A model generated the notes under the pieces. It was not told the origin of the DNA, did no database searches, and saw only the letters and a program-made list of their open reading frames with translations. This document shows, piece after piece, positions 51,582 through 60,327 of a stretch of 64,000 bases of DNA. The translations under genes were made by a program, and so were the position numbers. The first letter of the stretch is position 1, and every line of letters starts with the position of its first letter. This stretch comes from Flavobacterium sedimenticola (lineage in GTDB: Bacteria > Bacteroidota > Bacteroidia > Flavobacteriales > Flavobacteriaceae): NCBI RefSeq assembly GCF_030053345.1, contig NZ_JASGBP010000004.1, positions 186,001-250,000 on the forward strand, given 5' to 3'.

Positions 51582-53414
51582 TCAATTGTTAACTTTAATT
51601 TTTTCTACTTTTTTTCCTTTGAAGGCGAAGATAAATTCCCCATCATCGGAGATGTCAATTCCGGCTCCGTATTTCGGGCTTCCTCCTTTTCCTTTGGATT
51701 GCACCGAACCTTTAGTTTCCCCGTTGGTCATGTCGATACCGTAGATGATATTTTTGCTGTTTCGTTGGTCTCTCAAATAGTAGTTTCCTTCGATTTCATA
51801 GAAGTAATCCACACCGCGAATTTTTTCCGTGGCGTATACCCTCGAACCGTCTTTTTTGTTGTAAGAAGCCAGCCCTTTTTCGGAAAGCACTACTACCTTG
51901 TCTCCAAAATCAATTACGTCGGTAGCTTTCCCTACTTTGGCATCGTTGTGTTTCACATCAAACAATTGGTTTCCGGAAGCAATGTCATAGCCGTAAAACT
52001 CATCGCCATCACCCACAAAAAGGGTTTTATCATTTTCTAAAATGAAGTCGGTAATACGCTTGTCAAATTTCTCGGAACGCCACGCCGTTTTTCCGGTTTT
52101 GTCATCCAAACACAACACGGAGTTCTTTTGGGCTTTATAATCCCAGTAAATGTAGGGCACCCATTGTTTCACAGAGCCGCCGCCAAAGGCAGATGCTGCC
52201 CCGAATCCGCTCGAAGTCTCTTCCAAACGGTATTCTTGCACTTGTACTTTTCCGCCCACTTGTACTAAGACTTTATCGCCCGATTTGTAGATGTTCGGCA
52301 TACAAAATGCGCCGGTAATTTTTTCGGAAGCCCAGAGTAATTTTCCGGACTCTAAATCGTGTTTTTCTACATATTTGGTACGATCTCGTGTTCCTAAGAT
52401 TACAATATACACCGCGTTATCGGTAAACAATGGGTCGGCAATAGTACGGTAAATTTTAGAGCGTCTTCCACCGCTAAACAAACCGCCATTTGCGCCTTGC
52501 ATATCGTTCTCATAGGTTACTTCCCAAAGTTTCTGACCGGTATTGATGTTGTACACCTGTAATCCGTCGAGATACATGTACAATTTATCGCCTTTTATCC
52601 ACAAATCGACTATGGCTCTACGGGTTACTAATTCTTTTTCGATGGTTCCGACAAAAGTGGCATCCCAAAGTACTTCACCATTGGTCGCATTGATTTTTAC
52701 CAACTGATTTTTAAATCCGGCAAACAAAGCACCTAAGGCCGTTGGCTTGAAATTAATCATCACAATTTCATTGCGTTTGGCATCGTAAATGTATTTTCCG
52801 ACACCGCCTTTAAATCGGTTGGTTTCCCATATTTTCTCACCGGTATTGGCTTTAACCAAGATAACCGATGCCTTTTGAGAAATAAGAAACGCATCCAACT
52901 CATAAATGTATTTTACGGTTTCCAATTCGCCTTCATCCGTTCCTTCCTCGGCTTTGGTTCCCTTTTGAATCAGGTTTTGATATTCTTCGGAATTCCAAAG
53001 CTCTTTTCCGGTAGCAATGTCTAAAACAGCCACGCGGTCGGTGCCCAATTTTCGTTCGTCAAACAAGAACAAGTAGCCGCCTTTGTCATCTCCTTTTTGA
53101 ATGACATATTGGTATTCACATTTATTGGTTTTGTTGGTGGTAATTTTTTTATAATCGCCGCTCCAAACGATTTTCCCGGAAGCATCGAGTACAGAAGCCG
53201 AATTGTCATCGGTTCCCAAAATATATTGTCCGTTATTAACCGCGACCGCTAACCGGGTGGCTTTGTTATCAAACTCGGATTCCCAAGCTGTGGCAAAGCT
53301 ACCGGATTTTTTTCCGGCCGATTTGCCTTTTCCCAACAGTTTTCCAAACTGTGCGTTGGCAGGTAATGCGGCTGCCAAGAACAGCGCTGTCATTACTAAA
53401 GTGATTTTTTTCAT
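51582..53414 (-). CDS. Secreted PQQ-like beta-propeller repeat protein
   Basis: 610-aa exported protein (signal MKKITLVMTALFLAAALPANAQ). After a Lys/Gly linker, repeated blades of the PQQ-binding-like/BamB type appear: VLDIATGKELWNSEEYQN, LVKANTGEKIWETNRF, KINATNGEVLWDATFVG, VYNINTGQKLWEVTY, DLESGKLLWASEK, CLDDKTGKTAWRSEKFD, YGYDIASGNQLFDV and the final IYGIDMTNGETKGSV. No dehydrogenase residues are evident, so it is probably a scaffold or binding protein. It lies second in the unit led by regulon site 4. Confidence 0.85.
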   Translation of the reverse strand: MKKITLVMTALFLAAALPANAQFGKLLGKGKSAGKKSGSFATAWESEFDNKATRLAVAVNNGQYILGTDDNSASVLDASGKIVWSGDYKKITTNKTNKCEYQYVIQKGDDKGGYLFLFDERKLGTDRVAVLDIATGKELWNSEEYQNLIQKGTKAEEGTDEGELETVKYIYELDAFLISQKASVILVKANTGEKIWETNRFKGGVGKYIYDAKRNEIVMINFKPTALGALFAGFKNQLVKINATNGEVLWDATFVGTIEKELVTRRAIVDLWIKGDKLYMYLDGLQVYNINTGQKLWEVTYENDMQGANGGLFSGGRRSKIYRTIADPLFTDNAVYIVILGTRDRTKYVEKHDLESGKLLWASEKITGAFCMPNIYKSGDKVLVQVGGKVQVQEYRLEETSSGFGAASAFGGGSVKQWVPYIYWDYKAQKNSVLCLDDKTGKTAWRSEKFDKRITDFILENDKTLFVGDGDEFYGYDIASGNQLFDVKHNDAKVGKATDVIDFGDKVVVLSEKGLASYNKKDGSRVYATEKIRGVDYFYEIEGNYYLRDQRNSKNIIYGIDMTNGETKGSVQSKGKGGSPKYGAGIDISDDGEFIFAFKGKKVEKIKVNN

Positions 53415-53440
53415 AATGTATTGTTTTTATTGTGATTAGG

Positions 53441-53812
53441 TTAAAAAGTAACAGAGTATCTGATTTTATAGCGCTGCTGTTTTTGCAACTTGAATTTGAA
53501 TTTGTGGTCTAAAATGTAACTCGACATGAAGTTGATGAAGTCTATATTCTTGACGTCACTATCGACTTTAAAAAAAGTAGAAACCTTTCCGTTTTGTACT
53601 ACGCCAATATCGATGACCATGGTTCCTTTGACATCAGCATATTTTTTGTTTTTCTTTTTCAGAAAATCTTCCGACTGAAAAACTTCGTCGATTTCTTTGG
53701 TGACCATTTCAGCGACTTGCTCTTCATCGGTAAGTAGGGGTCTCTGGGCCAAAGCGGTTTGGCCGGCAGCAAGGAATAAGGTAATAGCTAAAAAAGTTTT
53801 TAAAGCATTCAT
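53441..53812 (-). CDS. Small secreted protein, first gene of the site 4 operon
   Basis: 123-aa exported protein (signal MNALKTFLAITLFLAAGQTALAQ). The mature part begins RPLLTDEEQVAEMVTKEIDEVFQSEDFLKKKNKKYADVKG, followed by MVIDIGVVQNGKVSTFFKVDSDVKNIDFINFMSSYILDHKFKFKLQKQQRYKIRYSVTF, a beta-alpha-beta segment faintly like a TonB C-terminal or DUF domain; I do not recognise the family. It precedes the PQQ-propeller gene by 26 bp and is preceded at 50 bp by regulon site 4. Confidence 0.65.
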   Translation of the reverse strand: MNALKTFLAITLFLAAGQTALAQRPLLTDEEQVAEMVTKEIDEVFQSEDFLKKKNKKYADVKGTMVIDIGVVQNGKVSTFFKVDSDVKNIDFINFMSSYILDHKFKFKLQKQQRYKIRYSVTF

Positions 53813-53834
53813 GATTAGGTTGTTAAATTCATAA

Positions 53835-53884
53835 CAAACCTATACTGAAATGTTAAAATCAGAAATACGGCAAATGTCGTATTT
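53835..53884 (-). promoter_or_regulatory. Regulon operator/promoter site 4 (beta-propeller operon)
   Basis: The palindrome at 53863-53884 (AAATACGGC...GTCGTATTT) is followed on the minus strand, 28 nt later, by TAGGTTTG, an exact TAnnTTTG -7 box (53835-53842), 22 bp before the ATG at 53812. It is the clearest of the four sites; the palindrome centre would sit near -46 relative to the inferred start, the class II activator position. It starts 3 bp after the stop of the GSCFA gene. Confidence 0.82.
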
Positions 53885-53886
53885 TG

Positions 53887-54846
53887 TTAAAACTGAAAGT
53901 GGGGAAATTGGGATTGCAGTTTGGCAATCTTTTGACGGACAGCCGCTAAAAACTTTTGATGGCTTTGGGTGTCACTGTGAAAAGGTCGATGATTCAGGCT
54001 TTTTTGGATGCTGTCTATTTCTTGCATGACAGGGTAACAGGCCTGCTTGATACAATAGTGCACAAACCTCTCCCAGATGTAATCAATAGCCGTTTGATTT
54101 GGGTGCAACATATCTTCGGTATAAAAACGATAATCGCGCAGTTCATCCATCACAATCTCATAACTCGGAAAATAGTTCATCGAGGCGGTTGAATTGTCCG
54201 GGGTGTTCATACCTTGATGAATCGCAGCAATCAAGTGGGCTTTGCTCCATTGATTTTCAACAAAGCCGTCTTTGAGATGGCGCACCGGGGACACCGTAAA
54301 AATGAAGCGACAATTTGGGTTGACTTTTTGAATCGAAGCAATCGTTTGCTGCATTGCATTTTCGATAGTTTCCGGAGAAAGCAGTTCTTTTGTAAATTCT
54401 TTTTGAGGCACTTTATGGCAATTAGCCACTATGTTACCGGAATTGTTATGACGATAGACCCAAGCGGTACCATACGTAATTATGACATTTGAAAAGGTTA
54501 CAATTTGAAGATGAAGATCTTCCAAAATTTGGTTCAATCGATGAAGAAAAAAATCTTTATCGGGATGGCTCAGTTCCGAATGGACTTCGAAGCAATGCCA
54601 CAACTCGTTGTGAAAAAAAATATCCGTCTCGGTAAAGTACCGTTGATTTACAGCTCTGTCTACTACTTTTTCTATGGAAACCGGATTAAAGAGTATCCCG
54701 AAAGGATTGGTCGTTGTATGAAATTTAAAATAGTCCAACTTTTGCCCGATATGCTCCGTAAAACAAGAACCCAACAACAGTATGCGGGCATCGTAATCTA
54801 ATGGGAAGTTATAAACGGCAATCGGAACCTTGGTACTAAAATTCAT
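53887..54846 (-). CDS. GSCFA-domain protein
   Basis: 319-aa protein. ATG at 54846 is chosen (MNFSTKVPIAVYNFPLDYDARILLLGSCFTEHIG); an upstream ATG would add 49 residues of unrelated, low-quality sequence. The LLGSCFTEHIGQKL block gives the domain its name (GSCFA); further marks are TYGTAWVYRH, ANCHKVPQKEF, FIFTVSPVRHLKDG and EDMLHPNQTAIDYIWERF, resembling an SGNH-type hydrolase (Ser in GSCF; D/H in DMLHPN). A substrate such as a cell-wall glycan is plausible but unproved. Confidence 0.82.
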   Translation of the reverse strand: MNFSTKVPIAVYNFPLDYDARILLLGSCFTEHIGQKLDYFKFHTTTNPFGILFNPVSIEKVVDRAVNQRYFTETDIFFHNELWHCFEVHSELSHPDKDFFLHRLNQILEDLHLQIVTFSNVIITYGTAWVYRHNNSGNIVANCHKVPQKEFTKELLSPETIENAMQQTIASIQKVNPNCRFIFTVSPVRHLKDGFVENQWSKAHLIAAIHQGMNTPDNSTASMNYFPSYEIVMDELRDYRFYTEDMLHPNQTAIDYIWERFVHYCIKQACYPVMQEIDSIQKSLNHRPFHSDTQSHQKFLAAVRQKIAKLQSQFPHFQF

Positions 54847-54884
54847 AAACTCGGTTTGCTTCAAAGGTACAAAAACAACATAAA

Positions 54885-54916
54885 AAAACCCTTTCCTTGA
54901 CAGTAGAAAGGGTTTT
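54885..54916 (-). terminator. Terminator of the 54947 lipoprotein gene
   Basis: AAAACCCTTTC pairs with GAAAGGGTTTT (11 bp, 10-nt loop), with a further A-run next to it. It lies 31 bp after the stop of the lipoprotein gene. Confidence 0.85.
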
Positions 54917-54946
54917 CGGGGTTTGATTTCAGTGTCTGATTTGCAA

Positions 54947-55741
54947 TTATTTGTTGTACTGGAAGGTATAGCTGGTAGTATCCAGAGCGTCAACGCTATA
55001 GATAGTAGTAGGATAGTTATCCTGGTTGTAGCTTCCCTCCATGGTCATTGTATTTTCGATATTCCCGTTGGTATCTATGTAATTTTGAGTCATTAGGTTG
55101 TGCTCCATCCCAAACAAACCGTCGGTAATAAAATCGTAGATTCTGATAGCCTTGGCTCCGGTTACATTTTTCAACGGATGATGGGCTGAATCGTAAGTGA
55201 ATGTTAGGGTTGATTGTAGGGTTGTGCCATACAACTCTTTGGTTACAATTTCACCGTTTTGGAAATAGTATTTCTCAGTAATACCGGAAAGCGTATTCTG
55301 AGTGGTTACATCTCCCGAATAGCCTGTCATTACAACCGAACCGTCTGCGTTGTATTGGTATACCGATTTAAAACCATAATCTCTGGTGTAATCCACTTTT
55401 ACTACCTGAATTAACCGGTTAGAAGTATTATACGAGAATACTGTTTTAGTAGTGTTTTGATTGCTGTTGTTGTACGCTTTAATTTCTGTGATGAAATCGC
55501 CGGTATAGAAATATTTCATGTAACCGTTACCGTTGGTTTGATTGTCAACTTTGTAAGCCACTTTTGTTAACTTGGTTCCTTTATATGAAAAGGTATACTC
55601 CGCGTGAGTCCCAAAAGAAACAGCGGTCATTTTTTTGAGTAAAATTGCCGATGGCATTGTGTTTTCGTCTGAAGAACAAGAGGTCATCGACCATAACATC
55701 ACAGCAAAAATGGCGAAATATCGAAGTGTAGTTTTCATCAT
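54947..55741 (-). CDS. Lipoprotein with RHS/YD-like repeats (DUF4595-type), function unknown
   Basis: 264-aa lipoprotein; the start MMKTTLRYFAIFAVMLWSMTSC is chosen for its lipobox WSMTSC (an earlier ATG would add 9 polar residues). SSDENT follows the Cys. The mature protein is built from beta repeats resembling RHS/YD motifs: EYTFSYKGTKLTKVAYKVDNQTNG, KTVFSYNTSNRLIQVVKVDYTRD, SVYQYNADGSVVMTGYSG and TLTFTYDSAHHPLKNVTG. DUF4595-like proteins of this type are common in Bacteroidetes. Single gene with its own terminator. Confidence 0.68.
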   Translation of the reverse strand: MMKTTLRYFAIFAVMLWSMTSCSSDENTMPSAILLKKMTAVSFGTHAEYTFSYKGTKLTKVAYKVDNQTNGNGYMKYFYTGDFITEIKAYNNSNQNTTKTVFSYNTSNRLIQVVKVDYTRDYGFKSVYQYNADGSVVMTGYSGDVTTQNTLSGITEKYYFQNGEIVTKELYGTTLQSTLTFTYDSAHHPLKNVTGAKAIRIYDFITDGLFGMEHNLMTQNYIDTNGNIENTMTMEGSYNQDNYPTTIYSVDALDTTSYTFQYNK

Positions 55742-55883
55742 CACATTAGTAGTTTTAGAGGTAATCAATGGCTGGGGCTTCTTGAGAACGATTCAAAAGT
55801 AGAGTGGTTGTTAAAATCTGAAAAAAACTTTCGATATAAAACCTGAAAATCTGTTAAACTACCCCAACAATGTCGTTTATCGA

Positions 55884-55915
55884 TAAAAAAAGCCCTTTCC
55901 GAAACGGAAAAGGCT
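55884..55915 (-). terminator. Terminator of alaS
   Basis: AGCCCTTTCCG pairs with CGGAAAAGGCT (one mismatch) around AAA, and the minus strand runs into seven T residues. It is 25 bp past the alaS stop. Confidence 0.85.
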
Positions 55916-55940
55916 CATTTATAATCAACTAGTATGATTC

Positions 55941-58574
55941 TTATTTTACAAAATCAATCGCTTTTGCCAAAGCATCTTGTATTCCGGCAACATTCTTACC
56001 ACCGGCGGTAGCAAAAAACGGTTGTCCGCCCCCGCCGCCCTGAATGTATTTACCCAATTCGCGAACCACTTGTCCGGCGTTTAGGTTTTTCTCGGCTACC
56101 AATTCTTTGGAAATATAGCAGGTTAACATCGGTTTATCCTCATCGGCTGTGGCCAGCACCAAAAATAAATTGGTTCCGAGGCTTCCTAATTCATACGCCA
56201 AATCTTTGGCGCCTTCTGCATTCAAATCGACTTGCACAGCTAAAAATTTCACACCGTTAACCTCTTGCAGTTGAGCAGCCAATTCGCCTTTTAGGCCTTT
56301 GGCTTTCTCTTTTAACAATTGCTCGATTTGCTTTTTCAATTTGGCATTTTCGTCTTGTAACGAAACCACGGCTTTAAGCGTATCTTGTGGGTTTTTCAAC
56401 GTTTCTTTGATGGAGGCTAACGCATTTTCCTGTTGGGCAAAGAAATCTTTCACCGCGTCTCCGGTAATCGCTTCGATACGACGAATTCCGGCTGCTACCG
56501 CACCTTCAGAAACAATTTTGAAATGCCAGATTTCTGCGGTGTTTTTTACGTGAATACCCCCGCACAACTCTTTGCTATCACCAAATTCGATCATACGAAC
56601 CGTATCGCCGTATTTTTCACCGAACAACGCCATAGCCCCTTTGGCTAACGCTTCCTGGATGGGAATATTTCGGTATTCCCCTAATTGGAGTTGGGCTTCA
56701 ATTTGAGCATTCACACTAGCCTCTACCCGACGCAATTCTTCATCGGTGACTTTACTGAAATGCGAAAAATCGAAACGCAAATAGTTCGGATTCACCAAAG
56801 AGCCTTTTTGCTCTACGTGAGTTCCTAAAACGTTTCGCAACGCCAAATGCATCAAGTGCGTGGCCGAGTGGTTTTTAGAAGTGGACGTTCTTAAATCGGT
56901 GTTGACCTTGGCCATAAAAGTGGCATTTACATTTTCCGGTAATTGTTTGGCGAAATGCAAAATCAGATTGTTTTCTTTTTTGGTGTCGATGATGTCAATC
57001 GTTTCATTGGCCGAAACCAAAGTACCTTTATCGCCCACTTGTCCGCCGCCTTCCGGATAGAACGGTGTATTGTCTAAAACAATTTGGTACAAAACGCCGT
57101 CTTTTTTAGAATCTACTTTGCGGATGCGGGTGATTTTGACCTCGTTTTCGGTTTGGTCGTAACCCACAAACGTTTCCACATTTCCGGGAATCAACACTTG
57201 CCAATCTTCGGTAGAAACTTCCGAAGCCGCACGCGAGCGATCTTTTTGTTTTTGCAATTCGGCGTCGAATTCCGATTCGTTAAACGAATAGCCTTTTTCT
57301 TTTAAAATCAATGCGGTTAAGTCTTTCGGGAAACCATACGTATCGTACAATTCGAATACTTTTTCGCCTTTCACTTCTTTACCGGAAGCCTCGGCTACGA
57401 CTTTATCCAACAATTGCAACCCTTGGTCTAAGGTTCTCAGGAAAGAGGCTTCTTCCTCCCGGATAACGTTGGTTACCAGTTGTTGTTGCGATTTGATTTC
57501 CGGGAAAAATTCACCCATTTGGTCCGCTAAAACCGGAACCAATTTATTGATGAACGGTTCTTTCGTATTTAAAAACGTAAAGCCGTAACGAATGGCACGA
57601 CGTAAAATTCTGCGAATCACATAACCGGCACCTCCGTTAGACGGTAATTGTCCGTCGGCTATAGCAAAAGCCACGGCGCGCACGTGATCTACGATGACGC
57701 GAATGGCGATATTCGTTTTCTCCTCGACTGCGCTCGGAGTGACGGTATTGGGCAGGTATTTAAAACCGGTGATTTCTTCTACTTTGGCAATCAAAGGGGT
57801 AAAAACATCGGTGTCATAATTGGAAGTTACATTTTGCATCGCCATACACAAACGTTCGAAGCCCATTCCGGTATCCACGTGTTGGGCCGGTAGTTTTTCC
57901 AAGCTGCCGTCGGCTTTGCGGTTGAACTCCATGAACACGTTGTTCCAAATTTCCACCACTTGCGGATGATCGGCATTCACCAAACTACGTCCTGACACAG
58001 CCGCTCTTTCGGCATCGGTTCGTAAATCGATGTGGATTTCCGAACACGGACCGCACGGTCCCTGATCGCCCATTTCCCAAAAGTTGTCTTTTTTATTACC
58101 GAGAATGATGCGGTCTTCGGACACGTATTGTTTCCAAATGTCAAACGCTTCTTGGTCGAACGGCACATTTTCGGAAGGATTGCCTTCAAAAACGGAAACG
58201 TACAAACGGTCTTTATCCAATTTCAAGACTTCAGTCAGAAATTCCCAAGCCCAAGCTAAAGCTTCTTTTTTGAAGTAATCACCAAAGGACCAGTTACCCA
58301 ACATTTCAAACATGGTATGATGGTAAGTATCGAAACCTACATCTTCCAAATCGTTGTGTTTTCCGGACACTCGGAGACATTTTTGGGTATCGGCTATTCT
58401 AGGACTCTTAGGGGTTCCGTTGCCTAAAAAGAATTCTTTGAATTGTGCCATACCCGAGTTATTGAACATTAGGGTTGGGTCGTCTTTCAAAACGATAGGC
58501 GCTGAAGGAACAATTAAATGGCCTTTGCTTTCGAAGAATTGTAAATAGGCTTTACGGATGTCTTGTGATGTCAT
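55941..58574 (-). CDS. alaS: Alanyl-tRNA synthetase
   Basis: 877-aa AlaRS. The class II core has [41 protein letters not shown] and [31 protein letters not shown]; the editing domain shows the zinc site [15 protein letters not shown] and [13 protein letters not shown]; the C-Ala domain ends with [32 protein letters not shown]. Length and domain order are complete. Divergent from the M23 peptidase gene across about 300 bp that holds repeat copy D. Confidence 0.97.
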   Translation of the reverse strand: MTSQDIRKAYLQFFESKGHLIVPSAPIVLKDDPTLMFNNSGMAQFKEFFLGNGTPKSPRIADTQKCLRVSGKHNDLEDVGFDTYHHTMFEMLGNWSFGDYFKKEALAWAWEFLTEVLKLDKDRLYVSVFEGNPSENVPFDQEAFDIWKQYVSEDRIILGNKKDNFWEMGDQGPCGPCSEIHIDLRTDAERAAVSGRSLVNADHPQVVEIWNNVFMEFNRKADGSLEKLPAQHVDTGMGFERLCMAMQNVTSNYDTDVFTPLIAKVEEITGFKYLPNTVTPSAVEEKTNIAIRVIVDHVRAVAFAIADGQLPSNGGAGYVIRRILRRAIRYGFTFLNTKEPFINKLVPVLADQMGEFFPEIKSQQQLVTNVIREEEASFLRTLDQGLQLLDKVVAEASGKEVKGEKVFELYDTYGFPKDLTALILKEKGYSFNESEFDAELQKQKDRSRAASEVSTEDWQVLIPGNVETFVGYDQTENEVKITRIRKVDSKKDGVLYQIVLDNTPFYPEGGGQVGDKGTLVSANETIDIIDTKKENNLILHFAKQLPENVNATFMAKVNTDLRTSTSKNHSATHLMHLALRNVLGTHVEQKGSLVNPNYLRFDFSHFSKVTDEELRRVEASVNAQIEAQLQLGEYRNIPIQEALAKGAMALFGEKYGDTVRMIEFGDSKELCGGIHVKNTAEIWHFKIVSEGAVAAGIRRIEAITGDAVKDFFAQQENALASIKETLKNPQDTLKAVVSLQDENAKLKKQIEQLLKEKAKGLKGELAAQLQEVNGVKFLAVQVDLNAEGAKDLAYELGSLGTNLFLVLATADEDKPMLTCYISKELVAEKNLNAGQVVRELGKYIQGGGGGQPFFATAGGKNVAGIQDALAKAIDFVK

Positions 58575-58648
58575 TAGTAACAGTTTCAGGTTTAAGGTTT
58601 CAGGTTCCGAGTTGAAAACTGACGTTTCCAGAAAATGGTTTACTCATT

Positions 58649-58698
58649 AGCCCTGATGGCAGTGGAAATCCTCGAAGAGATTGCAACGGACAGCAGGA
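58649..58698 (+). repeat. Dispersed structured repeat, copy D (minimal)
   Basis: AGCCCTGATGGCAGTGG, then ATC-C-TC-GAA-GA-GAT (shortest inner stem with the same bulged C), then TGCAACGGACAGCAGGA. CCTG/CAGG closes the outer helix. It occupies part of the 301-bp alaS/M23 divergent gap. Downstream to 58800 there is AT-rich sequence with no gene, and upstream at 58585-58615 an imperfect TTTCAGGTTTAAGG direct repeat. Confidence 0.78.
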
Positions 58699-58875
58699 AA
58701 AAGGTTTAGCAATGGCTCCGGACGATTCGCTCCTAATCCTTCGCCTTAGCTCAGGATGACAGTTTAATTTGAAAGCTTCAAATTAAAATTTCGGATATGA
58801 CTGAAACATTTGCTAAATTTGTTCGTATAACCATTGTTTTTTGAAAACAAGCACAAAAATAGTATAAAATCAAAG

Positions 58876-59856
58876 ATGGCGAAAAAAGTAAAGTATTATT
58901 TCGATACCGAAAGTTTGGCTTACCGAAAAATTAAGCCGAAACTATCCAAAAAACTGGGGTACATCGGGTTGTTTTTACTGTCATCTGCGCTATTCGGCTT
59001 TTTGTGTTTTGTGGTTTTATTAAATTCTTCGTATTTAGAAACTCCGAAAGACCGTTTGCAGGCCCGTGAAATTGAAACCATGAAATTGCGTTATGCCATT
59101 TTGAATAAAAAAATGGAACAAATTGAAGAAGTGTTGGCGGATGTTGAGGAGCGTGACAATAACATTTACAGAGCTTACTTCAACACCTCTCCCATTCCGG
59201 CCGAACAACGCAAAGCGGGTTTTGGCGGGGTAAATCGCTACAAAGAATTGGAAGGTTTTGACAATTCGGAATTGGTGATTAATACCTCGAAGCGCGTGGA
59301 TGTGATTGCCAAGGAGTTGGCGATTCAATCAAAATCGTTGGATGAAATTTTAAAATTGGCCAAAGAAAAAAACAAATTATTGTCGGCTATTCCGGCCATT
59401 CAACCGGTAAAGAACGAACAATTAAAGCACATGGCCTCGGGTTTTGGATACCGAACCGATCCGTTTACCAAAGTGCGTAAAATGCACGAAGGCATGGATT
59501 TTACGGCCAAGACCGGCACCCCAATTTTTGCCACCGGCGATGGGGTCGTGGTGAGTGCCGACAACTCCAAATCGGGTTACGGGAATCATATTGAAATCAA
59601 TCACGGTTATGGGTATTTGACCTTGTATGCGCATTTGAGCAAATACAAAGTGAAACGCGGTCAGCGTGTGAAACGCGGTGATGTAATTGGTTATGTGGGC
59701 AGCACCGGACGAAGCGAAGCGCCGCATTTGCATTATGAAGTACACAAAGACGGTAAAGTAGTGAATCCGATTAATTTTTATTACGGCAATATTTCGGCGG
59801 CGGAATATGTGGTAATTTCGAAATTGGCGAACCAGGAGAATCAGTCATTGGATTAA
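58876..59856 (+). CDS. M23 family zinc metallopeptidase, membrane anchored
   Basis: 326-aa putative peptidoglycan endopeptidase. ATG 58876 (MAKKVKYYFDTESLAYRKIK) is chosen over an ATG 42 bp upstream. One membrane span (LGYIGLFLLSSALFGFLCFVVLL, about 26-48) and a coiled coil (MKLRYAILNKKMEQIEEVLADVEERD) precede the M23 domain: HEGMDFTAKTGTPIFATGDGVVV (H-x-x-x-D), NHGYGYLTLYAHL and the HLHYE zinc motif. Ligands are intact, so an active LytM-type enzyme or a division/cell-wall regulator is likely. A -7-like TAAATTTG lies at 58814-58821. Confidence 0.93.
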   Translation: MAKKVKYYFDTESLAYRKIKPKLSKKLGYIGLFLLSSALFGFLCFVVLLNSSYLETPKDRLQAREIETMKLRYAILNKKMEQIEEVLADVEERDNNIYRAYFNTSPIPAEQRKAGFGGVNRYKELEGFDNSELVINTSKRVDVIAKELAIQSKSLDEILKLAKEKNKLLSAIPAIQPVKNEQLKHMASGFGYRTDPFTKVRKMHEGMDFTAKTGTPIFATGDGVVVSADNSKSGYGNHIEINHGYGYLTLYAHLSKYKVKRGQRVKRGDVIGYVGSTGRSEAPHLHYEVHKDGKVVNPINFYYGNISAAEYVVISKLANQENQSLD

Positions 59857-59921
59857 CCGTTACGGGTTACGGGTTCAAAGTTTCGGGCTAAGGATTTAAT
59901 AAACAGAAAAACAGCAACACT

Positions 59922-60254
59922 ATGCATATCGAGTTAAAAGAAGGGAAACGGTATTACAGCATTGGTGAAGTGGCCAAAGCCTTTCATGTGAATGCCTCAT
60001 TGATTCGTTTTTGGGACAAGGAATTTGACATCTTAAAACCCAAGAAAAATGCGAAAGGCAACCGTATGTTTACGCCCGAAGATGTGAAGAATTTACAGCT
60101 GATTTATCACTTGGTAAAAGAGCGTGGTTTTACGCTGGACGGTGCCAAAACGCATTTGAAAGAAGGCCAGAAAAAAACGTTAGACAAGTTTGAAATCATC
60201 AGCAAATTGGAAGCGGTGAAAGCGCAGTTGCTGCATATCAAGAGTCAACTTTAG
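59922..60254 (+). CDS. MerR-family transcriptional regulator
   Basis: 110-aa protein with an N-terminal MerR winged helix: YYSIGEVAKAFHVNASLIRFWDKEFDILKPKKNAKGNRMFTPEDVKNLQLIYHLVKERGFTLDGAKTHLKEG. It lacks the cysteines of metal-sensing MerR proteins, so the effector is unknown; similar proteins are widespread in Bacteroidetes and are often adjacent to M23 peptidases. It lies 65 bp after the M23 gene and may be co-transcribed. Confidence 0.9.
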   Translation: MHIELKEGKRYYSIGEVAKAFHVNASLIRFWDKEFDILKPKKNAKGNRMFTPEDVKNLQLIYHLVKERGFTLDGAKTHLKEGQKKTLDKFEIISKLEAVKAQLLHIKSQL

Positions 60255-60274
60255 TACCAAAATTGTAATCATTG

Positions 60275-60300
60275 AAATAAATAAATAAATAAATAAATAA
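60275..60300 (+). repeat. Tetranucleotide microsatellite (AAAT)n upstream of lemA
   Basis: A run of about 6.5 units of AAAT occupies 60275-60300, 27 bp before the lemA ATG, with TTG just upstream at 60272-60274. Length change by slippage would shift promoter spacing. No other microsatellite of this size was seen. Confidence 0.9.
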
Positions 60301-60327
60301 CGAATAACAAAACAAAAAATAGAAAAC

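Noticed and set aside
60275..60300. (AAAT)n as a CRISPR array
   Set aside because: It has no spacers and the unit is 4 bp; it is a simple microsatellite.
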